Part shown: piece by piece, positions 42,560 to 52,989 of the stretch
How positions within the stretch are numbered: position 1 is the first letter of the stretch
Layout: the number at the start of each line of letters is the position of its first letter
Source: Aspidiotus rigidus
Taxonomy: Eukaryota > Arthropoda > Insecta > Hemiptera > Diaspididae
DNA: 64,000 nt
Direction of reading: 5' to 3'
NCBI GenBank assembly: GCA_035079385.1
Contig: JAVHKY010000001.1
Coordinates: forward strand, 8,952,501 to 9,016,500
Translations under genes and position numbers: made by a program
Notes under the pieces: model-generated
The model's database searches: none
Told to the model about the DNA's origin: nothing
What the model saw: only the letters and a program-made list of their open reading frames with translations

Positions 42560-44064
42560 GCATGCCTCTCAAAAAATCCAGCCATTGGACCGTACGTTTT
42601 TTGGTCTGTTGAAGACGTATTACTCAGGAGAGTGTGACAATTTCATGACTGGTAAGTTTGAATTTTCAGTTCAGTCGCTAGCTCTCTCATCAAAGTTTTT
42701 ATCCACTCTTCTATGAATCCTTTCCTTTTCAGGCAAGGTTGGAGAGACCGTTAGTATTTTGAAAGTTGCGCCATTCTTTAAAAATGCATACAATCGCGCG
42801 GCTACACATTCAAACGCTGAATCTGGTTTCAGATGTACAGGAATCTACCCCTATAACCCCAACACTTTTACAGACGCGGACTTCGCAGCAGCTGAAGTAA
42901 CTGAACGTAAGTTTATTGCAAGTTTCATCAAATACTGAATATCATGTACAGAAAAACTAGGAACCGCTGTGTGTAATTTTCTTTTTACAGGTCCTCTAGA
43001 GTCGATTGAGAATACAACACTGATTGAAAATGATGCTGAATTGAATGAAAATGAAAAGGAAATTAACAAAAACCTTGAATGTGATAAGGTGGAATCAGCA
43101 CATGATGATATCATAATCAAAAATGTAGAAAATGTTGTTTTTGATAATATGGTCGACGGTGAAGAATTTGAGATAGATGTAGCAGTGACCAGTGTACAGG
43201 TCCAACCAGAAGATATCTTACCTTTACCAAAGGCTCATCGCAGTACTGAGAAAAATAAAACATGGTAGGTGGGGTGTACCTGATCTATTGCAGAGCTAAT
43301 CTTGTGTTCGAGAGATGGATAGCATAATATCATAAATTACATCACAAAAATTCAAAGTTTCTTCTCTATTAGAAAATTGTTTCAGAGCATCCATCGTGCC
43401 CGAGGTTCTGACCTCATCTCCTGTCAAAAATCGAATTACCGAAGAGACTTGTATTCGAGAACTGAAGAGAACAAAGAAAGACACCAAAACTACTTCAACG
43501 GATGCAAAGAAGAAGCGTACGTACCTTACATACGTTTAGATTAGGTACCCAATTACCTGGAAGAAAAAAACAAACTTCCTGCCTCTATTCCCCTTTAGGT
43601 ACTGGTACCATAGGTGCATTGAAAAAGAAACTGACTCCTACAAACCAAGACGAGAGCAAAACTTCTCCAGGAAATACGCACCCTGAAGAAACAACTCCTG
43701 CCGCTTCATTTGCAAAGTTTGGAGTGAAAACTGGAAGACTCTCAGCAGCCCAAAACTTAAAGGAGGAAAGAAGCAAGGTCGCCCTTGAAAGACAAAAACT
43801 GTTGTTGAAGATGGTAAATTGTCAACTCATTTTAGCAGAACTTTTAGGCCTCTGTGTAGAATGCTTTCTTATTTATTTGCAGATGATGGAGACGTATATT
43901 GTCCTCTGTGTTCGCAATTATTTCAGAATCCTCCCACTGAGGACTGGATCAAATGCTCAAAATGTGGACGATGGTGGCATGAGTTATGCACACAGTACGA
44001 CAATAAGGAGACCAGTTTTGTTTGTGACTGTTGCAATCCAGGCAGTTGTTCTTTTTATGACTAA
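42560..44064 (+). pseudogene. Pogo-type transposase with C-terminal PHD finger, 5'-truncated
   Basis: Blocks: to 42651 (IQPLDRTFFGLLKTYYSGEC, containing the last catalytic Asp), 42733-42906 (GFRCTGIYPYNPNTFTDADF), 42991-43264 (acidic linker), about 43386-43516 (basic), about 43599-43813 (basic helix) and 43883-44064 with CPLC...WIKCSKCGRWWHELC...FVCDCC, a C4HC3 PHD finger. PHD fingers read histone H3 tails. The first catalytic residues and DNA-binding domain are absent. Joining 43264 to 43386 creates TGA and the PHD exon is off phase, so either borders differ or the copy is decayed. Confidence 0.75.
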
Positions 44065-45770
44065 ATTTCTAATTTCATTGACGCAGTATTTACTTATTCG
44101 TACCTACTTATAGTTGATGAAATAGCTGTGATAATGAGTGGTGATGAAACCAAAAGGTATTGCAATTCTTTATTTTATAATTCGGCAGTTTTACTCATGA
44201 CATAGGCCTACACGTAATATTTTTTTCATTTCCTAGATTATTTTTATCCTCTTATTGTTTAAAGCTATAGTTACTGTTCCTTAACAATTTTAGAGTTACA
44301 TATGTCTATTAATCATATTTTGGAATTATCTCTTCATTTTTAAAGTTTTTTAGACATGCTCTATTTCTTAAGTTACCTATTACAATAACTTCACAATTAT
44401 TTCGTTATTTTTTGAATTTCTTAGTATTAATAACATACATCTCTTTTTACCTTTTTCATACTTTCTCTTATGTGGAAAGTAATATTTCTTGCATTTTATA
44501 CATTTTATTTTATCCTATTATTGTTTAAAGCTTTAACAATTTTACAGTTACACAATTTTATACAGTTACTTATTTCTTCTAATCATTCTTTGGACTTATT
44601 TAACAATTTGTTCCTTCTTCATTTTTAAAGTTTTTTATAATTGTTGTTTTATGACATTATCTATTTCTTAAGTTACCTATTACAATGGAAAATTTGGGTA
44701 TTTTGTTATTTGTTGAAACACTTTTACAGTTACTTATTTCCACTAATCATTCTTTGGACTTATTTCAAAATTTGTTCTTTCTTCATTTTTTAAGTTTTTT
44801 ATAATTTTTGTTTTATGACATTATCTATTTCTTAAGTTAATTTGGGAAAATCATTTTCATTTTGTTATTTTTTGGAATCCTTAGTATTAGTAACATAGAT
44901 CTCTTATTACCTTTTTCATACTTTCTCTTATGTGATGTTCATGTGATTTATTGCTCATGTGTTCTTAAAAATACATTGTTCATTACATTTCTTAAACATT
45001 TTTGTTTAAATACATTGTGTGTACGTCATATTACATTTACAGCCTCACGAAGGGCGGGTAGTAAGGCTAGTTTACTTATATGAAAGAGCAAACTGAATAA
45101 TTTTCTTTTGTTTTGTTATTTTCAGTTGTATATTTTTCTTTCTTTTTCATTCGTAAAATTGTATTATTATTGAGTCATCATTCATTCATGCTAAGAATGA
45201 GAGTAATCTAGTACGTTGTTAGCCCCTCTTCTATATTCAGAAATATTACTTGTTTTTCTAATAATTTTATGACCTACTTATGAGTAGAAAATCAATTTTC
45301 AAGAGCCGATATGTGTAATTCGTTCTTTACCAATTTATATAACTATCTTTCATACTAGGAAACAAAATATTTGAGTTTACGTTTCACGTTCACTTCACCT
45401 TCCCTTAGAATTTATATATCATAACTTCAATTTTTCTTTCACTTATTTATTACTTTTTGTAATTTTTCTTTTTTTGTATTATTCTCTTACTTCCAGATAT
45501 TTTTTGAAATGGTAGACTTGTGCATGTAGTCTGGTTTTGATTTGTTTCAGAATTACTGACTGTCGAAATTAGCCAGACCTCGCGTGAATTTTTCTAAATT
45601 TATTGCTTATTTCATGTTCTCCCTTCCCCCTTGTGATAATATTTGTGGTAATACAATTTATAATTCTCTAGGATTAGCTCAGTTCTTTCTTGTATATAAT
45701 TATGGTAATTTTCCATGAATAATATCGCCATTGTGAACCTCTGAGGTTGCTTCTTATTGGGTACTTGATG
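44065..45770. other. Long AT-rich non-coding stretch with diverged tandem repeats
   Basis: At 44230-44900 a unit of roughly 166 bp recurs ('taatcattctttggacttattt' at about 44580 and 44746; related 'taatcatattttggaattatc' at about 44310; 'gacattatctatttcttaagtta' at about 44655 and 44817). Nothing coding. Confidence 0.5.
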
Positions 45771-45774
45771 TTAC

Positions 45775-46040
45775 GTTGTAACTAAAAACTGTTACAATGT
45801 AGCAATAGACGTGAAGTCTGGAATTGTTACACTATAACATGAAAATTGTTACAAAGTAACAAATATAATTGAAACAAAATCACTAAAATAATGCCACAAT
45901 GTAGCAAAAAAATTGTGACGTTGTAACAAATTATTGAAAATTGTTACAGAACTCTCTCTTCTCTGATTGGTCGAGATTTTGTTACAAAGTTGCAAAAACG
46001 TTGTTACAAATCCGTTTGTTACAAAGTAACAATTTTGACT
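45775..46040. repeat. Cluster of TTGTTACAAAGTAACAA-type palindromes
   Basis: GTTACAATGTAGCAA, GTTACAAAGTAACAA, TGTTACACTATAACA and similar words recur at least eight times in 265 bp, many self-complementary. Confidence 0.6.
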
Positions 46041-46145
46041 TAAATTTTGCACATCGGGAAGTAAAAACCCAAAAAAAGAAAAAAAAAAACAAAAAAAGGA
46101 AAAAATCTCATGAAATTAATCAATATTGATATTTTTTTTCTGCAG

Positions 46146-47238
46146 GTAAGTGTTTGCTACTCATGGATGGCGCCAAATGCCATTTCGATCACACAATCCT
46201 CCAGGCGGCTACTTCATGGGACATCGAATTATTTTGCTTGCCCAGCAATACAACGTATGAGTTGCAGCCATTCGACAAGACGGTCTTCCGTTCACTAGAG
46301 GAGTACTGGGACAATGAGTTAAACCTTTACTGGGCCTTGACTTCAAATCGCACTCTTACGAAATGGGAATTTTGTAAAGTTTTCATAAAAGCATGGACCA
46401 GAGCTGATACCCCACAAAATGTATCTAGTGGCTTTGAATCATGTGGGATATTTCCCTTTAATCCATCTCGAATACCGGAGGAAGCATACGCTCCCTCTAT
46501 TCCAACACACGTCGATCTAGGTACACCAATCCAGGATGGCCCTAATAAAAATGGGTACTAACATTCAATAAATTGGTGACACCAAAAAAAGTCGATAAAG
46601 ATACAAAGCCACCTTCGAAGAAAAATTCAAACAATACGAGTAAGACAGTTGTGAAGAAGCCAGCCAGGAAGGCTATTAATTACAAAGCAGTAAGAATTCA
46701 CAAAAATCTTTTCAATGTCCCTAGAGAAGATGAGGATGAAGATCTTTTTGAATTGCTTCCTCTGAAAGAACGACTGGAAACACGAAAAAAAGTGAAAGCT
46801 TCAAAGAAGAAAGGTGGTAAGGATAAGTTTTTGAATACAAAAGTTCCAAAAGATAAGAATTCAAAAGAGGAGGCTTCAGACAAAGAGGAGACATGTTCGA
46901 TTAGTCAGGTCGCACAGCTGACGCCAAACTACTTTGTTATAGCTTTTATAATCTTTGATTTTGGCACTCGAAAAGAAATGAAGAAATTTTATATGGGACG
47001 TGTCGAAAAACTTGACGTTGGTCGGAGTGGAAAACAAGTGGAGGTAAACTTTCTTCGCCGAATTCCAAAAATCAATAATGAAGAAACCATGCAGGGTTTT
47101 GCATTTCCCCATATTTCAGATGTATGGAAAGTGGATCGCGATCAAATCGTTCAAATTTTTACAGAGCCTGCGCTAGAACGGCGGGGACGATTTTTTTTTT
47201 CTTCTGAAACATTACAATGTGAGGAACCATTGCAATAA
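46146..47238 (+). pseudogene. Jerky/pogo-like transposase relic, C-terminal half
   Basis: Starts after an acceptor (tttctgcag) with KCLLLMDGAKCHFDH (second catalytic block), ELQPFDKTVFRSLEEYW (third), then GFESCGIFPFNPSR. A frame change near 46565 leads to a basic/acidic linker (KKPARKAINYKAVR...EDEDLFELLPLKERLETRKK) and the C-terminal module (FYMGRVEKLD...VEVNFLRR...FAFP...ALERRGRFFFS). The N-terminal half is missing. Supports the conserved C-terminal module of the 1028 and 30471 copies. Confidence 0.8.
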
Positions 47239-47971
47239 CTTCAATTGTGTTCTTTTTTTATCTAAGTATTTTTATAACTTAAGTGGACTAAGTTACTTTC
47301 ATTACAAGTCATTTAAGTTACTTTCGATCTTTAATTAAAAACGAAAATTACTTAGTCATTAGTAAGTTACCTAACTTACAAAGTTACAAACATTTTTACT
47401 GTGTTATGATGCTGTGAATAAGTTTTTTTAGGTTAAGAAAACGTTGAATTAATTTAAGTAACTTTCTGTTTTTGTTTTACTTACCACAAATTTACTTATT
47501 TCCAAAGAAGTTGCATTTTGAAAATTTTGAGTCTTCTTTTTTACAGGCATGATGAGTGATGGGAATACTGCTTTGAATTAAGAAACGCGACGTCAGATAA
47601 CTCGATTTTTGTAAAAATTTACACATTTTTATTCCTACCTCCCATCATAAACAAAACTTTCATGAAAAAAAAAAAAAAAAAAATGAAGGCATTTAATTTT
47701 TTGTCTTTATAGCGAAAACTATCGATGATAAAAGAAAATTTATTATTGTGTGGACTATTCCGAATTGATGTAGTGTCCATTTTAGCATACTTTCTCCCTC
47801 CCCTCCCTCCACCCCAAAATTTGTTTTCTTGCTGCTTTTAGTTAATCATCAAAGCAAGTTGGGTAGATTACCTAACAACCTCAATATTAGTAATTTTTAT
47901 CCATTCCATCTCTCCTTCATTTCTCACGCATGAGTAACTCAATACAGAAATATGATTGTACGTACTAAAGT
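47239..47971. other. Non-coding AT-rich spacer
   Basis: Poly(A) run of about 20 at 47664. No ORF or repeat family recognised. Confidence 0.4.
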
Positions 47972-48271
47972 TTGAACTTTGATATTGCCTCGAATGATAT
48001 ATCAAAAATTGAAAAGGCTACACGAGGCCAGGCTGCCAATGCGAATTGGTTCAAATTCAGAAAAGGACGAATAACTGGATCCAACATAGGTCAAATGATG
48101 AAGATGCGTACTTTAACATCAAACATGACGGTGCTGAAAAGAGCTTGCTATCCTGCAAATACCAAATTCTCATCTCCGGCAACCCGTTACGGTCGTAATC
48201 ATGAAAAAGATGCTATAACTGCTTATTCTGAAGAGATGAGTTATGAAGGAATGTTAATCATGGATTTGTAA
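47972..48271 (+). pseudogene. YqaJ/lambda-exonuclease-like N-terminal fragment
   Basis: Reads DISKIEKATRGQAANANWFK then FRKGRITGSNIGQMM and SSPATRYGRNHEKDAITAYS. The 'E-x-x-T-R-x-Q-x-x-x-x-x-W...R-x-x-R-I-T-G/A-S...YG-x-x-x-E-x-x-A' pattern is that of YqaJ viral recombinase/PD-(D/E)xK exonucleases, which are multicopy in aphids and cnidarians, often in mobile elements. The catalytic Asp and ExK parts are not present before the stop at 48271; no start Met precedes it. Fragment. Confidence 0.6.
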
Positions 48272-48300
48272 TCACCATATAATTGTTTATAAAATTCCAG

Positions 48301-48943
48301 GTTCATTAGCTGTTCGAACCTTTTTGAAAAAGCCGACCTTTGTTGAAGCCCAACATTTAATTGGCAAATGTTATGGCGTGAAAGTGTACGTCGACTCGTC
48401 ATACAATGGCGAAGAAGTTGGATACGTCAAAAGGAACACGGGAATCAAAAATGTTGAAAATACCGATTTGGAAAAATGGTAAGCTTGTTACAATTTATCC
48501 TTACTGATAAAACAGTGTTATTAGTAATGAAGAGTGTTGAAAATGATGTTTATATCGAAGGTACCAAGAAGTGTATCAACCTTTCCGAATCAAAGCTACA
48601 GAATTTTTACGATTCCAAAATATCGTTTCCGATGGTTCTCGTACTAACTTGAAAGGGTTGATCATCCTTACTACAAAGAATGACGACAAAATTGTGTACA
48701 CTATAAATAATGGCGGAGGTTTTATAATGAGATAGAATAATAGAAATGTGATATGTCATTGCTGGAAGAATTTTTAATTACTGTTTTCCAGATACATTAA
48801 ACGTTACAATGTGGCTAAACAATGTTACCGAAAATATTGCTGCCTTAATGAAGGATAATGTCATTGTCCACTTACAAAATGTACGAATGCATTTATATAA
48901 AAATAAAGCCCAGTTCACTTTCGACGAATTAGCAGAAATGTAA
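48301..48943 (+). CDS. Unknown protein, three phase-perfect exons (5' end missing)
   Basis: Exons 48301-48478, 48561-48718 and 48792-48943 join in phase with GT..AG borders to TAA at 48941. Text: SLAVRTFLKKPTFVEAQHLI, GVKVYVDSSYNGEEVGYVKR, EVYQPFRIKATEFLRFQNIV, LKGLIILTTKNDDKIVYTIN, TLNVTMWLNNVTENIAALMK, DNVIVHLQNVRMHLY. Alternating strands and 'DNVIVHLQNVRMHLY' recall an OB-fold nucleic-acid-binding domain, but this is only an impression. The first exon is entered through an acceptor (aaattccag) and is not in phase with the YqaJ fragment before it. No stop or frameshift, so it may be a live gene end. Confidence 0.5.
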
Positions 48944-49036
48944 TCATCTTTTATTCTTTAATACATGTGCGCCTAATCAGAATACAAAAAACTGTCATGT
49001 TGTAATGATATATTTATGGCGCCAATGAATGTTGTA

Positions 49037-49145
49037 CCAGTGTTGCAAACCACAGGGATTTATCCCAGTTTGCAGGGATTTTTGAGACCAATAGATAAGT
49101 GCAGGGATTTATGCAGGGAATTGTCATTTTTGCAGGGATTTTTCT
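49037..49145 (+). repeat. GCAGGGATTT repeats beside a hAT-like CAGTGTTGC word
   Basis: CAGTGTTGCAAACC at about 49037 followed by five CAGGGATTT-type words at 49050-49143. This looks like the subterminal array of a hAT element. Confidence 0.5.
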
Positions 49146-49241
49146 GATTTTCTCTTATTTTATTACAATATTAACAAGTTTTTACTGTTTGGAAGAGTTT
49201 ATAATATATTAAATCGCAATAAAAATGTTAAACAACTACAA

Positions 49242-49730
49242 ATGTCCATAGTTCAGAATATTAATCAACTACAGGCTAAATTTGGAGACCCTATTAAATT
49301 AGGGCAGCATTATTATGCTGATCTTGTCTCAACCCCAAGAGGAGGAAATTTGAATACCTTGTTCAAGAGGCAAGCGCAAGTGAAGGCTGATCGCTCCTCA
49401 TTGGAGAAAGTAAAAGGGATCCTTATGAACCTTCAATCGCTGGACAGTCAATTTGATCCGACGCTCCTGACCAGTCAGGTGGTTCAGAAATTTTTGTTAG
49501 AAACCATTCAAACGGTAAACAATATCATCATCTTTAATGGTAAGGTTGTGGACATCACCAAAGACACGCAGGAGATACTGAAATTGGTGGAGCAAGTGCT
49601 CACTTCCGAGAAAGCACTCCACAGTCAACTACTGGCAGGTGCGGACAAAACTTTAACCATAAGCCAAGCCATCACGTGCGCCACTAAATGGAGCACTCCT
49701 CAACAGGGTGGCTTTTCCAATTTTTATTAA
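49242..49730 (+). CDS. Orphan helical protein, 162 aa, intact
   Basis: ATG 49242 (MSIVQNINQLQAKFGDPIKL) to TAA 49728. Almost all helix: NTLFKRQAQVKADRSSLEKV, GILMNLQSLDSQFDPTLLTS, FLLETIQTVNNIIIFNG, DTQEILKLVEQVLTSEKALH, ending GGFSNFY. Heptad-like spacing suggests a coiled-coil or capsid-like helical fold. Base composition is less AT-rich than its surroundings, which hints at transfer or constraint. No family recognised. It lies between a hAT-like terminus and recombinase fragments. Confidence 0.5.
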   Translation: MSIVQNINQLQAKFGDPIKLGQHYYADLVSTPRGGNLNTLFKRQAQVKADRSSLEKVKGILMNLQSLDSQFDPTLLTSQVVQKFLLETIQTVNNIIIFNGKVVDITKDTQEILKLVEQVLTSEKALHSQLLAGADKTLTISQAITCATKWSTPQQGGFSNFY

Positions 49731-49860
49731 GAAGCGCGTGCTTATTATAAATATTTTACAACTCTGGTAACTTTATGTGTTTGTGAATTGTGTAGAGGTA
49801 ATAAGTTCATAGATTCTAGGAGACTGCATTGGTAGAATTTCTTTTTTTTTTTGTTTATAG

Positions 49861-50159
49861 ATGATGAAAACAAGCTCACACAGAACAAGAGAACCATGGA
49901 TACAAGGAAGGACAAGAACAGAATCGTCAAGAAAACGACTGAAAAACATGATTGGAAAACAGAGGAAAAAGAAGTTCTGCAAAAGTATTTTAAACATTCC
50001 TCTTTAAAAATCTTAAAACCACCAGGGAAAAAAGAGTGTGATGAATTTATCAATTCACACCTTAAATTTTCAAAATATGAGTGGAAAGACATAAAGTATT
50101 GTGTCTACAATATGATCACAAAAACAAAAAACTTGAAAAAAATGAAAAAATTATCGTAA
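49861..50159 (+). pseudogene. Terminal domain of the tyrosine-recombinase-like family
   Basis: Exon after an acceptor (gtttatag): linker, then HDWKTEEKEVLQKYFKHSSL, PPGKKECDEFINSH and KYEWKDIKYCVYNMITKTKN. Same 'W-x-x-E-E...V...Y-F...K-x-P-G-K-x-x-C' pattern as 23850-24010. The recombinase core is missing here. Confidence 0.6.
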
Positions 50160-50269
50160 CTACTTGATTAACAACAATAATGTACCAATGTACACTATTT
50201 GATTTGTAATTAATCATTTGATTCTTGTTGAAATACATCATCTTTACATACAATTATATTTCCTGCAAA

Positions 50270-50472
50270 ATGAGAGAACTTGGACGCTTTTTAATGGCGA
50301 TGAGGCAACATGTAGGGAGCGAGAGTCGCTCCTTGTTGTCGTGCCTCAGGCCTAAGGAAGTTAGTAATATCATTCAAGCCATAAGTGCGTCTGGTGTTCA
50401 AGCACCTTCTTCGTCGTATATAAATATATTCGATGTCCTACTGGCCATAAGATTTCAGCACCTAAAGGTTCG
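50270..50472 (+). pseudogene. N-terminal fragment of the tyrosine-recombinase-like family
   Basis: MRELGRFLMAMRQHVGSESR then LLSCLRPKEVSNIIQAISAS fits the 'E-x-G-R-L-L-x-x-x-R...L-x-P-x-x-F/V...V-x-A-V' start of the same multicopy family. It is in reverse order relative to the terminal domain at 49861, so these are two separate copies or a rearranged one. Confidence 0.45.
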
Positions 50473-50504
50473 GCCGTCGGATCGACTGAGTCTGGTTGGA
50501 TGAC

Positions 50505-51785
50505 GTCGAAAGCATGCCTGCCTCCTGACAGCACGCACTATTGCCAACCGCTTGATGTAACGTACTTCCGGCCCATCAAGCAAGCCTGGAGGGTGCTTCT
50601 TGGTAATTGGAAACTCACTTCTCATGGTAAACAATTTAAAACTCTTCCAAAAGAACATTTTCCCGGTCTTCTTCAAAAATTGATGGAAGTTTTTTCAATT
50701 AAGGGTCCTCAGAACCTCATATCTGGGTTTGAAGCATGCGGTATAATTCCTATTGATGCTGATCGTTTAGTTCGCAGAGCATTAGGTGGACGGAATTCAG
50801 ACCATGAGGAAATAGACGTATCATTCAAACAGTTTCTTGCCGATTTACACGAAGAATCTGTGACTGAACCTAAAAAAACGTGTCGACGGCGTCGAACTGT
50901 TGTTCCTGGAAGAAGTGTCAGTGCCGAGACCAGCGACGAGTCTGCTGTTGAAGGAGAAGAGGAATTGGACCCTCCGGATGGTGAGTCATTAGTGGGATCA
51001 AGCAGTGGATCCTCTGGTGAGGAAGAAATGGAGGTCATTACTCAATCGAACGATGAAGTTGTCGAGATATCTGTTGCTCATTCTAGCAGTGAAAAGGTTG
51101 AAGAAGAGGCCCCGTCCAGCAGTGAAGAGGGTGAAGAAGAGGTCTCGTCCAGCAGTGAGGAAGCTGAAGAAGAATCTTCCCCGTCACTCACAATGGATGA
51201 TATTGATAATGGCGACTTTGTGTTGGCTAGGTATTCTTTTGAAGAGAGAAGAACTGTACAAGAAAGATTGTATGTGGCATAGATTGTTATGTGCGGCTCC
51301 AACAAATTAAAGATTTGAGAATTAACAGTCAGTTTATTATACAATGCCAGGCTTTATATAGGTACATTTTTGGAAATATAGATATAGATTGTAAGAAGGG
51401 CAAAAAGATGAGTCGGTTAAAGTCATAAAAATTAAATATTTATGTCGATGGAATAGCGACGTATATACGGTGCGTAAAATAAGAGGTGTGTATAGGATTA
51501 TAAATACAGATGTATAAGAGGTGCAAAATAGGAGAATAGATTGGTTGCTAATACTATATGCGAATACTATAAGGTGCAAAGATGCAGGTACATAACAAGA
51601 TTGTGACAAAGTATGCAAATCGTGTGGAAATAAGCTGTTTGAGAGCTTATAAAGGTAATTCTTCTACATTTCACTTCCCCCTTTTTCTTGATATTGATCA
51701 AGTGAAAGTTGCTCAGATTGTTAAAAAATTACAAAAGCCTCAGGAGAAACGCGGCATATTCAAATTTGCTACCCCATGTTATTAA
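50505..51785 (+). pseudogene. Jerky/pogo-like transposase relic, C-terminal half with an interruption
   Basis: Begins within the third catalytic block (ACLPPDSTHYCQPLDVTYFRPIK), then LISGFEACGIIPIDADRL, RRRRTVVPGRSVS and a long Ser/Glu-rich acidic tail (about 50940-51190). The C-terminal module starts (DNGDFVLARYSFEE...RLYVA), stops at 51282 and resumes at about 51581 (QVHNKIVTKYANRVEISCLR...KPQEKRGIFKFATPCY). The 51273-51580 interval is either a new intron or a small insertion. N-terminal half absent. Confidence 0.75.
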
Positions 51786-52296
51786 TTTTTAGTACTTTTT
51801 GATTACCAAATTTATACCAGAATGTGATGAAATCACAACTTTCTAAATCAATTGACTTATTTCTCAATTCTTTCAATATTTTCATTGATTATTATGTTCA
51901 AGTACAATTTCCTATTTGATCTACCTATCTAGTTTACCAAATTGTGATGAATGAATTCTGTAATTCAATTGCTCAATGGTGCTAATATTTCCAAATATTT
52001 TCAAGATTTTCACGTAAGTCTTAATAAAGCATTTTCAAATTTATTCATTATAATTTTATTGCTTACCTACCGGTATGGTATTTATTGCAGAAAAAGGAAT
52101 TCTACGATTTTTTCCGGAATTTTTCTATAAAATTTTTCTAGCTGTAAAGTCACCCCAAGGGGGTGGTTGCAAAGTCTCCCCTGGGGCGGTTGACTTTGCA
52201 ACTTTTCTTCAAAAATTTTTTAAAAATGGGGGAAAAGTTCTACATAGAAAGTAATTACACTGCACTACTCGATTCTACAGGACAAGACGTAAAAAA
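51786..52296. other. Non-coding spacer
   Basis: AT-rich; a short inverted pair CCCCAAGGGGG/CCCCTGGGG lies at 52153-52190. No ORF. Confidence 0.4.
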
Positions 52297-52707
52297 ATGA
52301 CTCCTACATCAAGCCAGTGGCTTTACTCTACTGCTTGTAAAATTATGTCAAAGTTTGAAAACGCAAAAAAACCATGCAAAGTCCCCCCACGTTACGGTAA
52401 CAAACTCGTTACATTTTCTACAGTTGACAATAACAAACTCGTTATTGTAAGCACTAAGTATTCAAAATGTGTCGGAATACGTAGCTGGAGTGGTCTACGT
52501 ATAAATAAAAAGGTGTACGATCATTACATGATGAAAGTTGAACCTATTCAAGTTGATCCGTATGCTCACGTGCAAAATTTTGGAAAAACGTTTTCCGAGT
52601 ACAATGAATCAAATTGCCTTCAAGTTACGTTACCAGATCTGTACGAATTTTTCGTTACACGAATTTCATTTATACCCACGAACAACTACGGTGTTACAAA
52701 GCTTTAG
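52297..52707 (+). CDS. Orphan protein, 136 aa, intact
   Basis: ATG 52297 (MTPTSSQWLYSTACKIMSKF) to TAG 52705, starting 16 bp after an acceptor-like ctacag. Basic, strand-rich: KPCKVPPRYGNKLVTFSTVD, NKLVIVSTKYSKCVGIRSWS, then KVYDHYMMKVEPIQVDPYAH and LPDLYEFFVTRISFIP. No signal peptide or membrane span. No family recognised. The tandem phrases NKLVTFST/NKLVIVST come from a short internal duplication (aacaaactcgtta twice). Confidence 0.45.
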   Translation: MTPTSSQWLYSTACKIMSKFENAKKPCKVPPRYGNKLVTFSTVDNNKLVIVSTKYSKCVGIRSWSGLRINKKVYDHYMMKVEPIQVDPYAHVQNFGKTFSEYNESNCLQVTLPDLYEFFVTRISFIPTNNYGVTKL

Positions 52708-52854
52708 ACGCCTACAATACTTTTGTTTTGGGCTGGTTTTCAAAAGTACAAATTCTTCACCGAAATAATCACTACTAGCTGATTTGTGAAATAAGTTTGT
52801 GTACCAATATGACTAGTGGTGAGGCATACTTTGGTTACTAATTGACACCGAGAG

Positions 52855-52989
52855 AACTAAGCTTCAATTAAGAACTGCTTTTTGTATTGAGAGTCAATGA
52901 TTTATTTAGAGTTTAACTTGACATTTGTCAACATTTTATGGAAGTTTCGGTTAGAATAGAACGGCGTTAGTAATTCATTATCTTGTGTG
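52855..52989 (+). repeat. 135-bp direct repeat, left copy
   Basis: AACTAAGCTTCAATTAAGAA to TCTTGTGTG. Right copy at 56798-56932 differs at about five bases. Separation 3.9 kb. Could be ends of an LTR-type element or a dispersed short repeat. Confidence 0.8.
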
